Assembly (NCBI RefSeq): GCF_039679125.1
Contig: NZ_CP155551.1
Coordinates: 2,170,001-2,234,000 of the forward strand
Origin: Blastococcus sp. HT6-4
GTDB taxonomy: Bacteria; Actinomycetota; Actinomycetes; Mycobacteriales; Geodermatophilaceae
Length of the DNA: 64,000 nucleotides
Reading direction: 5' to 3'
The notes beneath the pieces were generated by a model. That model saw only the letters and a list, made by a program, of their open reading frames with translations, was not told where the DNA came from and made no database searches. Positions 29,405-37,350 of this stretch are shown here, piece by piece. How positions within the stretch are numbered: position 1 is the stretch's first letter; every line of letters starts with the position of its first letter. The translations under genes and the position numbers were made by a program.

Positions 29405-30733
29405 TCAGCGGCGCCGCCGGCCCGCGCCACCGGGTGCCGGACGGGCCAGGAACTCCCCGAGGATGACCCCTGCCGCCAGCGCCAGCCCGATCGTGGTCGC
29501 CTGGCTGAGCAGGACCAGCCCGGTCCCGGTGTCCCCGGCCGCCAGGAACAGCATCCCGCGGTAGATGAGGAGGCCCGGGAGCAGCGGGATGATCCCGGCC
29601 GCGATGTAGATCAGCGGCGAGGCCTTCTGCCGGTGGGCCAGCAGGTAGGCGCCGGCCCCGACCAGCACCGCCGCCGCACCGGTGGACAGGGCGGGATCGA
29701 GCCCCAGTTCGCCGAGGCCGCGGAAGGCTCCCCAGCCCAGCGCGCCGGCCAGGCCGGCGGCCGGGAGGGTGCGCCGCGGGGCGTAGTTCGCCGCCGCCGC
29801 GGCCGCCGCCGCGATCACCGCGGCGACGAGCTGCACGGGCACCTCACCCAGCCTGCCGGCCGGCGCCTGGGCGACCGCGAGGGCGACCCCCGCCCGGTCG
29901 GCGACCGAGAGGACGGCCGCCACGCCGCTCACGATCCCCGCGGTGAGGATGAACACCTCGAACGCCCGGGCGCTGGCCGTCAGCACGAAGCCGTTGATCG
30001 CGTCCTGGACCGCGCCGACCAGCGTGACCCCGGGCAGGAGCAGGACGATGCCGCTCGCCACGATCAGGGACGGGCGCACCCCGAGGTCGGCCACCGTGAC
30101 GGCCATGGCCACCGCGGTGGCGATCGCCGCCCCCACCACGTTGGCGTAGAAGTCGGGCAGCCGGCGGGCGACCAGGGCCCCGGTCGTGCGGTCGACCAGC
30201 ACGGTGGTGACGAAGGCGATGACCGTCACCAGGAGGCCGGCGCCGATCAGGACGGCGAAGCCGGCGCCCAGCAGCGCGCGGAAGCCGGTGATGGCCCACC
30301 GCCGGTACGCGGGGCGCCGGCTCTCGATCGCCTCCAGGCGGGCAACCGCCTCGGCGAGGCCGATGCGCCGGCTCACCACGTCGTCCACCAGGTTGTGGAT
30401 CTCGGTCACCCGGGTGTAGTCGGGGTTCCGCTCCTGGACGAGGCGGACGCTGGTGACCGGGGCGACGTCGGGCGCCCGCAGGTAGGACATCGTGATCGAG
30501 GTGAAGGTGACCTCGCTGACCAGGCCCCGCAGACCGCACGCGCGAGCGAGCGCGATCGTCGCCGCCGTCACGTCGGAGGCCGCCGCACCCCCCGAGAGGA
30601 GCACCTCGCCGGCCCGGAGCGCGAAGTCCAGGATGCGGTAGGCCTCGCGCTCCTCGGGTTCGGGGAGGTGGACCGGCTCCGGAGGTCCGGCCGGGTCCCG
30701 TCGTCGCCCCCCGCGACGGCGACCTGCGACCAC
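29405..30733 (-). CDS. thrE: ThrE-type threonine/serine exporter
   Basis: A 442-residue membrane protein joining the two halves of the ThrE family. The soluble N-terminal part (about 30-145, with RILDFALRAGEVLLSGGAAASDV and EVTFTSITMSYLR) is followed by about ten membrane segments, including the repeated LLLPGVTLVGAVQDAINGF and GIIPLLPGLLIYRGM motifs. The Corynebacterium relative exports L-threonine and L-serine using the proton motive force. Both halves are in one chain here, as in ThrE. The start is a GTG at 30733. It converges on the alditol oxidase. Confidence 0.92.
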   Translation of the reverse strand: MVAGRRRGGRRRDPAGPPEPVHLPEPEEREAYRILDFALRAGEVLLSGGAAASDVTAATIALARACGLRGLVSEVTFTSITMSYLRAPDVAPVTSVRLVQERNPDYTRVTEIHNLVDDVVSRRIGLAEAVARLEAIESRRPAYRRWAITGFRALLGAGFAVLIGAGLLVTVIAFVTTVLVDRTTGALVARRLPDFYANVVGAAIATAVAMAVTVADLGVRPSLIVASGIVLLLPGVTLVGAVQDAINGFVLTASARAFEVFILTAGIVSGVAAVLSVADRAGVALAVAQAPAGRLGEVPVQLVAAVIAAAAAAAANYAPRRTLPAAGLAGALGWGAFRGLGELGLDPALSTGAAAVLVGAGAYLLAHRQKASPLIYIAAGIIPLLPGLLIYRGMLFLAAGDTGTGLVLLSQATTIGLALAAGVILGEFLARPAPGGAGRRRR

Positions 30734-30816
30734 CGTTGCTCCTCACCTGTTCGTCGATCGTCGGGGTCGCCTCGCACCCCGCTACCCGGCGGCCGGGTGG
30801 CCCCGGCTGCCCGTCC

Positions 30817-32955
30817 CTACGACGACGTCGTCAGCGCGTCGGTCAGCAGGGCGACGAGCGCCTCGTGCTGGACGTCGGCGGAGGACGAGATCTCGTCCCC
30901 CGAGCCGTCGAGGGCCCTGGCGGCGAGCCCCGCCTTGCTGTCGATGAGCTCGGCGACCCGGGCGTCGATGGTCTGCGCGGCGATGATCCGCCACGCGGTG
31001 ACCGGTTCGGTCTGCCCGATGCGGTGGCTGCGGTCGATGGCCTGCGTCTGCTCGGCGTCGGTCCAGGACAGCTCGGCGAGCACGACGTTGGAGGCGACCT
31101 GCAGGTTGAGCCCCACGCCGGCCGCGGTCAGGGAGCACACCGCGACGGCGACGTCCGGATCGTTGACGAAGGCGTCGACGTGCTTCTGCCGCGTCGCGGG
31201 GGTCTGGTCGCCGCGGATGGAGGAGAACCTGATCCCGAGCTTGGTGAAGGTCTCCTCGGCGGCGTCCATCACGTCGACGTGCTTGGCGAAGAACACCACC
31301 TTGCCGGCGCTGCGCGCGAGCTGGGCGGCGTAGTCGGCGGCGGGGCCGGCCTTCGCCCGGCCGATGCGCCGCATCATGCTGAAGACGTTCTCGCCGTCCT
31401 GCGTGGTGCTGGCCTCCTTCAGCTCCCACCGGGCCACCCGGCGCACGAGGTCGTGGTCGATGCCCTCGACGACGTCGTGCGACTCGCGGGCGGCGAGCGC
31501 GCTCTCGTAGCGCTTCACCAGCCGGCGCGCCAGCTCCCGCTCGGCCGCGCGGATGGAGCGGCCGGCCTTGTCGTCGAGCTCGACGGGGAGGTCGGCGATC
31601 CGGCGGGCGGGGATGTCGGCGGCGACGTCCACCTTGCGGCGGCGGACGATGCCGAGGTCGACCACGGACCTGCGGGCGGCCGGGTAGAAGCCGGGGTCGG
31701 CGGGCGTCAGGCCCGTCTCCTCCAGCGCGTCCGTCAGCTCGGCGAGCGGTCCGCTCTCGTCGATCCAGCCGAGGAACTGCCAGATGGCCCGGAAGTCCTC
31801 GATGTCGTTGATCAGCGGGGTGCCGGTGAGCGCCATCAGCAGGGGGCGCCCGGTGCGGGCCCGGATGCGCTCGGACAGCTCCAGCACGTGCTGCGAGCGC
31901 TGGGAGGTCTTGTTCTTGATGAAGTGCGCCTCGTCGACGACCATGCCGCGGAAGCCGAAGTCGCCGATCCACCCCACGTGGCGGTCGAGCACCTCGTAAT
32001 TGACGACGACGATGTCGGCGAAGGCGTCGATCGTCTCGCCGTTGCCGTGGATCACGGTGGCCGCGCGGTGCGGGGTCCAGCGGCCGGCCTCCCGTGCCCA
32101 GTTGGTCTTCACCACGTTCGGCACGACGACGAGCAGCGGGTACGCGTCCGCCGCCTCGGCGGCCAGCAGCGCCTGGGCCGTCTTGCCCAGGCCGGGCTCG
32201 TCGGCGAGCAGGAAGGTCCGGTGGCCGGACGCGGCGGCGGCGACCACCTCCGCCTGGTGCGGCATCAGCTCCAGACCACCCGGCGCGCGCAGGGACGACG
32301 GCGCGGGAAGGGTCATGCACGCCGAGGCTCCGCCGCTCGCGCGCTCGAAGGAACTGAGGAGCGGGCCGAGCAGCTCCCAGCCGGCCAGCCGGCGCGGGCG
32401 GGGCGCACTCGGCCGCGGGGCCGAGAAGTCCGGGGCGAGGAAGGGGTTGGCCAGCTGCCGCGAGATGACCGACTGCGGCACGACCCGGTTCTCGGGAACC
32501 GCGGGTGCGGGCGCGGGCTCCGGCGGCGCGACCTCGTCCGGCACCGGCTCGATGCCCACGGCGCGCAGCAGCTCCTGCTTGCGCGACCGGACCGCGTCGG
32601 GGACGACGGCGTCCTCGGAGAGGAGCCCGAGCAGCGCGGGGTCACGGACGGCCGTCTTCGCGAGGATGGTCGCGATCCCGTCGAGGCGCTTGAGCCGCTC
32701 GGCCCGGCGGGCTTCGCTGAGGGACTCGTCCGCACGGACCCGGGCATGCTCCTCGCGCAGCATCAGCGCGACGACCTGGAACTTGGCGCGCACCGACGGC
32801 GACACGGGGCCGCGCTCGGCGGCCGCCTCGACCTCACGGACGGTGCGCGCGAGCACCGAGACCACGTCGTCGCGGTCGCGGTCGCGGACACGCCGCTGGT
32901 TCCGCGGGGCGGCGGTGCGGCGGGTGCCCGCCTTCGACTGGCCTCGTCGGGCCAC
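30817..32955 (-). CDS. SNF2-family DEAH helicase
   Basis: A 712-residue protein. A basic, coiled-coil-prone N-terminus of about 230 residues precedes an SNF2 ATPase: motif I DEPGLGKTAQ, motif II VDEAHFIKN, motif III LTGTPLIND, and the C-terminal lobe closing with DRSHRIGQTEPV. A basic insertion with RRRK separates the lobes. Such enzymes translocate on double-stranded DNA and remodel protein-DNA complexes or help repair; the layout is like SMARCAL1-type single-chain bacterial relatives. The start is the GTG at 32955 with GGAGGA ahead of it; an upstream open frame of 72 codons is Arg/Pro-rich and unsupported. The gene ends at TAG. Confidence 0.92.
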   Translation of the reverse strand: MARRGQSKAGTRRTAAPRNQRRVRDRDRDDVVSVLARTVREVEAAAERGPVSPSVRAKFQVVALMLREEHARVRADESLSEARRAERLKRLDGIATILAKTAVRDPALLGLLSEDAVVPDAVRSRKQELLRAVGIEPVPDEVAPPEPAPAPAVPENRVVPQSVISRQLANPFLAPDFSAPRPSAPRPRRLAGWELLGPLLSSFERASGGASACMTLPAPSSLRAPGGLELMPHQAEVVAAAASGHRTFLLADEPGLGKTAQALLAAEAADAYPLLVVVPNVVKTNWAREAGRWTPHRAATVIHGNGETIDAFADIVVVNYEVLDRHVGWIGDFGFRGMVVDEAHFIKNKTSQRSQHVLELSERIRARTGRPLLMALTGTPLINDIEDFRAIWQFLGWIDESGPLAELTDALEETGLTPADPGFYPAARRSVVDLGIVRRRKVDVAADIPARRIADLPVELDDKAGRSIRAAERELARRLVKRYESALAARESHDVVEGIDHDLVRRVARWELKEASTTQDGENVFSMMRRIGRAKAGPAADYAAQLARSAGKVVFFAKHVDVMDAAEETFTKLGIRFSSIRGDQTPATRQKHVDAFVNDPDVAVAVCSLTAAGVGLNLQVASNVVLAELSWTDAEQTQAIDRSHRIGQTEPVTAWRIIAAQTIDARVAELIDSKAGLAARALDGSGDEISSSADVQHEALVALLTDALTTSS

Positions 32956-33340
32956 AGACTCCTCCTTCGAACGCCCGGCACGGTGCCGCGGCGGGATGCC
33001 GCAGCCGGCTCCACGGACCCGTGGGACCGACGCCGCGAGGAGGGGCCTGGGCGGCGGTTCGCGACGCGACTCGACCCCACGGATCGGCAGGCATCGACGC
33101 CTCGGGACCCGACGGCCCGCCCGCGGTGGGCAGCCATGGCCACCAGTCGATGGCCGGGGCACCGACCGCACGGGGGGAGCCGTCGTCAGACAGGCGACGG
33201 CGTCCCTGGGTCGGTGCTGCCCGCCATGCTAGCGCCTGTCCGCCCGGCTCCGCCTGCCGCGGCGGCCGGACGGCGCGAACCGGCCACCGGTTTCCGCGCG
33301 AGGTGCTGCGCGCGCCGCGACACGCTGGTTGACTCGGCGG

Positions 33341-33511
33341 ATGGTCGAACCACTGCCCGAGCCCGAACCGCAGCTCCATCCGGACCAGCCGATGCCCGAC
33401 GACCCGGCCGAACTGCTCCCCGACGCGGCGGAGCCGCTCCCCCCCGCGCCGATCGAGTCGACGCCCGACGATCCCGGCGGCGACACCGGAGGCGTGCCCG
33501 AGCCCGCCTGA
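33341..33511 (+). CDS. Possible 56-residue Pro/Glu/Asp-rich protein
   Basis: A short open frame beginning MVEPLPEPEPQLHPDQPM, strongly acidic and proline-rich with no membrane segment or known domain. The 700-bp gap between the divergent helicase and LacI-type genes otherwise holds no clear gene. There is no good ribosome site and composition alone could produce such a frame, so I list it with low confidence. The rest of the gap contains only short GC-rich inverted repeats. Confidence 0.3.
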   Translation: MVEPLPEPEPQLHPDQPMPDDPAELLPDAAEPLPPAPIESTPDDPGGDTGGVPEPA

Positions 33512-33657
33512 TCCACCGCCTGCGACCACGGGGTGGCCGGGCGCCCCTCGCTCCGGCGGGTGGAACCGGCCGGACATGCCCGGCGGGCCCGCACCGGAGG
33601 GTTATCGTCGGCCGCACATCCTGAGCGCGTCAGTCCACGAAGGAGCACGAGAGCCAG

Positions 33658-34839
33658 GTGCGGAGGCCCTCACCGAGGATGGCGGACGTCGCCCGCGCGG
33701 CCGGGGTGTCGCTGGGCACCGTCTCCAACGTCCTCAACAACCCGGCGCGGGTGGCTCCCGAGACGCGCCAGAAGGTCGAGGCGGCCATCGCCGAGCTCGG
33801 CTTCGTCCGCAACGGCGCTTCGCAGCGCTCCTCCCCCGGCATGGTCGACGTCGCGCGGGCGGCCGGGGTGTCGCTGGGCACCGTCTCCAACGTCCTCAAC
33901 GACCCGGCGAAGGTGACCGCCGAGACCCGCCGCAAGGTCGAGGCCGCGATCGCCGAGCTCGGCTTCGTCCGCAACGGCGCGGCGCGCTCGCTGAAGTCCG
34001 GCACCAGCAGCACCCTCGGCTTCGTCGTCCAGGACCTGAGCAACACCTTCTTCCTCGACATGGTCCGCGGCGCCGAGGAGGAGGCCGCCCTGTCCGGGAT
34101 GAACGTGCTCCTCGCCAACTCGGCCTCCGACGGTGCCAAGCAGCAGGCCTACCTGAACCTGTTCGAGCAGGAGCAGGTCGCCGGGATCCTCGTCGCCCCG
34201 CATCGCCGGACGCTCGACCAGATCCGCGCCCTCCAGGCCCGCGGCATGCCGCTCGTGGTGCTCAACGATCCCTCCCCCGGGCTCGACGTCTGCGCGGTCA
34301 TGACCGACAACGTCCGCGGCGGTTACCTGGCGGCGCGGCACCTGATCGACTCCGGGCGCCGGCGGCTGCTCTTCGCCGGCCCCCAGCAGTTCCGGGTCAT
34401 CGGCGAGCGGCTGGAGGGAGCTGCCCGGGCCGTGTGTGAGGCGGGCGCGGCGGTCACCCTCGAGCGCGTCGACACCCCGGAGGTCCGGGCCGAGGACGGC
34501 CGGCGGGTCGCCGAGGAGATCCTGGGGCGTCCGGAGGCCGACCGCCCGGACGCCGTGCTCGGCGCGGCTGACCTGCTCGCCCTCGGCGTCATCCAGCACG
34601 TCCTGCTGGACGGCCGGCTGCGCATCCCGGAGCACCTCGCCGTCGTGGGTTACGACAACAACCGCTCGGCCTGGAACAGCGTCGTCCCCATCACCACGCT
34701 GGACCAGGCCGGCGAGGAGATGGGCCGGACGGCGGCGCGACTGCTGCTCGAACAGCTGACCTCCCCCCGCCGGCAGGAGCACCGCGCCGTGACGCTGGAG
34801 CCGGTGCTCATCCCGCGGGAGAGCACCGTCGGTCGCTGA
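33658..34839 (+). CDS. LacI-family regulator with duplicated DNA-binding domain
   Basis: A 393-residue regulator. Instead of one LacI headpiece it has two in tandem: residues 8-54 (MADVARAAGVSLGTVSNVLN...) and 62-108 (MVDVARAAGVSLGTVSNVLN...), differing at about 6 of 47 positions. The second copy leads into a normal hinge (ARSLKSGTSSTLGFVV) and a periplasmic-binding-protein-like ligand domain. AAGGAG (33640-33645) lies 12 bp before the GTG at 33658, which keeps both copies in frame; a start at 33841 would remove the first. The flanking GH3, GH78 and ABC genes are its probable regulon, and it points toward them convergently. The effector is probably a sugar. Confidence 0.92.
   Translation: MRRPSPRMADVARAAGVSLGTVSNVLNNPARVAPETRQKVEAAIAELGFVRNGASQRSSPGMVDVARAAGVSLGTVSNVLNDPAKVTAETRRKVEAAIAELGFVRNGAARSLKSGTSSTLGFVVQDLSNTFFLDMVRGAEEEAALSGMNVLLANSASDGAKQQAYLNLFEQEQVAGILVAPHRRTLDQIRALQARGMPLVVLNDPSPGLDVCAVMTDNVRGGYLAARHLIDSGRRRLLFAGPQQFRVIGERLEGAARAVCEAGAAVTLERVDTPEVRAEDGRRVAEEILGRPEADRPDAVLGAADLLALGVIQHVLLDGRLRIPEHLAVVGYDNNRSAWNSVVPITTLDQAGEEMGRTAARLLLEQLTSPRRQEHRAVTLEPVLIPRESTVGR
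33679..33818 (+). repeat. HTH-coding direct repeat, copy 1
   Basis: A 140-bp unit encoding the extra, N-terminal LacI DNA-binding domain. It matches 33841-33980 in frame at a 162-bp (54-codon) offset, with long runs of identical DNA. Confidence 0.9.
33841..33980 (+). repeat. HTH-coding direct repeat, copy 2
   Basis: The second 140-bp unit, in the canonical position directly before the hinge. The spacer between units encodes SQRSSPG. Confidence 0.9.
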
Positions 34840-34860
34840 GGCGGCGGCCGGGCGGCGTCC

Positions 34861-37350
34861 TCACCGGCGGTCCGCGCGGTCGACCGTCCGCGGCCGGCCC
34901 GCCGTCACCTCCAGCGTGAAGGCCTCCCCCTCGTCGGCGGAGTCGGCGGCCACCCGCAGCCGGTGCCGGCCGTCGGCCACCACGCGCCGGCCGAGGCCGG
35001 GGTCGAAGCGCAGGAGCGCCTCCGGCCCGAGCACCACGCGGACGTCGGCGGACTCGCCCGCGGCCAGCGGCACGCGGGCCACCCCGGCGAGGGCGGCGCC
35101 GTCCGTGGCGCCCTCGAGCTCCAGGTACGCCTGCACCACGTGCACCGTGGGCCGGCTCCCCCGGTTGGCCGCCCGCAGGACGAGGACCACCTCGCCGTCG
35201 ACCACCCGCGCCGCCGTGAACTCGTGCGCGGTCGTGGAGTAACCGAGGCCGTGGCCGAACGGGAACAGGGCGCCGGCGCGCCGCACGGCCGGCGAGCGGT
35301 GCCCGATCGCCGCGCCCTCGTCGTACCGCAGCTCGGTGCGGACGTCCTCCGGATCGCCGGCGCCGGGGAGGTGGCAGGGGTCCCGTGGAAAGGTCAGCGG
35401 CAGCCGCCCACCGGGCTCCGCGTCGCCGAAGAGGACGTCCGCGAGGGCGGCGCCGAACTGCTCTCCCGGGTACCAGACCTGGAGCACCGCGGCGACCTCG
35501 TCCCGCCACGGCATCAGGACTGCGCCCGGGGTGTTGAGCACGACCACCGTGCGCGGGTTGGCCGCGGCCACCCGGGCCACCAGCTCGTCCTGGTCCCCGG
35601 GCAGGGCGAGCCCGGCGCGGTCCATCCCCTCGCCGGAGACCGCCTGCACGAGGACGACGGCGACGTCCGCGCCCGCGGCCGCCGCGACCGCTTCCTCGAT
35701 CAGGGCATCGGGCTGCTGCCAGCCCAGGTGCAGCTCGGGGGCCCAGCCCATGGGCGGGAAGAGCATGGCCGGCCCGATGTCGTAGTCGATCTCCACCGTC
35801 ACCGGCACCCCCGCCTCCAGGTGCACGACGGCCTGGAGCGCGTACCGGGGGCCGGCGATGAACCGCACGGCCTCGCGGCTGCCGGCGAGGACGACCTCCC
35901 CGTCGACCCGGACCACCGCGCGGCCGGCCAGGGCGAGCGAGAGCCGGTGCGGGCCGGAGCGGTCGGAGGTCAGCCGGGTGGCCCACCGCCGGGGCCACGC
36001 GTTCCGCATGTCCTCCTCGCCGGCCCGGAAGTCGACCGTCTCCTCGACCCCGGCCCGCGCCGAGCCGTCGGCCGCGACCCGCTCGACGTGCACGCCGGGT
36101 CCGGAGCCGTCGGGCAGGGTGAAGGCGCCGGCCGGCACGGCCGGCAGCTGCACGTCGCCCCACGAGCCCTGGGCCGCGACGACGCGCACCGCGGAGCCCG
36201 CCCGCCGCCGGATGCCCGCGAGCGGGGAGATCGCCCGCGCGGGGTCGATGTCCACCGCCCCCGCGCCCCCCATCGTGTACAGGGCGTCCTCCCCGGCCGG
36301 CCCGAGGACGGCGAGCGTCCGCACGTCCGCGCTCAGCGGCAGCGTCGCGTCCCGGTTGGTCAGGAGCACGGTGCCGGCGACCGCCGCCCGCCGCGCGAGG
36401 TCGAGGTGCCCGGCCGTGGACGGTGCGGCGGCCTCGGGCAGCGGGGAGTCCACCAGCCCGGAGCCGATGAGCGCGCGCAGGATCCGCCCGGCGATCGCGT
36501 CGCTCGTGCCCGCCGGCAGGCCAGGTGCCGCCAGCATCTCCGGCGTCCGCCCGCCCGGCTCGCCCAGCCCCGGGACGTCGAGCCCCGCCGCCAACGCCGC
36601 GGCCGGGTCCCGGACGGCGAACAGGAAGTCGGGGGCGAGGAACCCCCGCCATCCCCATTCCCGGCGCGGCAGCTCGAGCAGCTCGCGGTTCTGGCAGGTG
36701 TACTCACCGCCCAGCCGGTTGTAGGAGCCCATGATCGCCCAGGCGCCGGCGTCGACCGCCGCCCGGAAGGGCGGGAGGTGGACGTCGTGCAGGGTCGCCC
36801 AGGAGGCCTGCACGTCCATCGCGTCGCCGCGCTGCCAGCCCGGCCCCCACCCCGTCCGGCGGTCCTCGGCGGTGTAGCCGACGTAGTGCTTCAGCATCGC
36901 GATCACCGCGTTGCCCTGCACGCCGCGGACGTGCGCCGCCCCGATCAGGCCGGTCAGGTGCGGGTCCTCGCCGAAGCCCTCGGGCACCCGTCCGCCACGG
37001 GGGTCTCGGGCGAGGTCGAGGGTCGGGCCCAGCAGCACGCTGAACCCGCCGGTCCGGACCTCGGCGCCCACGGCGGCGCCGTACTCCGCCGCCAGGGCGG
37101 CGTCGAACGAGGCCGCCAGCGCGATGCCCGCGGGGAAGGCGGTGGCGCCATCGACCCCGCGCAGGCCGCTCCCCGCGTCGACGTAGTGCGGGTGCGGGAG
37201 GCCGCGCGCCGTCAGCGGTGCCCACTCCCCGAGTGCGAGGGCGGTGCGCTCGTCCGCGGACAGCTCGGCGAGAAGGGCCCGGACGCGCTCCTCTACGGGG
37301 AGTGCCGCGTCGCGCCAGCGCGGGAGCGGCGCGGCGGGGTCGGGGCTCAC
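34861..37350 (-). CDS. Glycoside hydrolase family 3 enzyme with PA14 domain (beta-glucosidase-like)
   Basis: An 829-residue GH3 enzyme without a signal peptide. The N-terminal barrel contains KHYVGYTAEDRR and the nucleophile Asp241 in GFLAPDF, in place of the common SDW. A C-terminal GH3 domain is split by a PA14 module near residues 400-560 (VRVDGEVVLAGSREAVRF), and the chain ends with a fibronectin-like domain. PA14-bearing GH3 enzymes usually cleave beta-glucosidic bonds in glycosides. Its GTG start overlaps the stop of the rhamnosidase gene (GTGA), so both are co-translated and likely act on the same rhamnose/glucose-containing glycosides after import. Confidence 0.9.
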   Translation of the reverse strand: MSPDPAAPLPRWRDAALPVEERVRALLAELSADERTALALGEWAPLTARGLPHPHYVDAGSGLRGVDGATAFPAGIALAASFDAALAAEYGAAVGAEVRTGGFSVLLGPTLDLARDPRGGRVPEGFGEDPHLTGLIGAAHVRGVQGNAVIAMLKHYVGYTAEDRRTGWGPGWQRGDAMDVQASWATLHDVHLPPFRAAVDAGAWAIMGSYNRLGGEYTCQNRELLELPRREWGWRGFLAPDFLFAVRDPAAALAAGLDVPGLGEPGGRTPEMLAAPGLPAGTSDAIAGRILRALIGSGLVDSPLPEAAAPSTAGHLDLARRAAVAGTVLLTNRDATLPLSADVRTLAVLGPAGEDALYTMGGAGAVDIDPARAISPLAGIRRRAGSAVRVVAAQGSWGDVQLPAVPAGAFTLPDGSGPGVHVERVAADGSARAGVEETVDFRAGEEDMRNAWPRRWATRLTSDRSGPHRLSLALAGRAVVRVDGEVVLAGSREAVRFIAGPRYALQAVVHLEAGVPVTVEIDYDIGPAMLFPPMGWAPELHLGWQQPDALIEEAVAAAAGADVAVVLVQAVSGEGMDRAGLALPGDQDELVARVAAANPRTVVVLNTPGAVLMPWRDEVAAVLQVWYPGEQFGAALADVLFGDAEPGGRLPLTFPRDPCHLPGAGDPEDVRTELRYDEGAAIGHRSPAVRRAGALFPFGHGLGYSTTAHEFTAARVVDGEVVLVLRAANRGSRPTVHVVQAYLELEGATDGAALAGVARVPLAAGESADVRVVLGPEALLRFDPGLGRRVVADGRHRLRVAADSADEGEAFTLEVTAGRPRTVDRADRR

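Noticed and set aside
33278-33292. Short inverted repeat AACCGG-CCA-CCGGTT in the helicase/LacI gap
   Set aside because: Six base pairs in very GC-rich DNA is close to chance, and it is not well placed for either gene.
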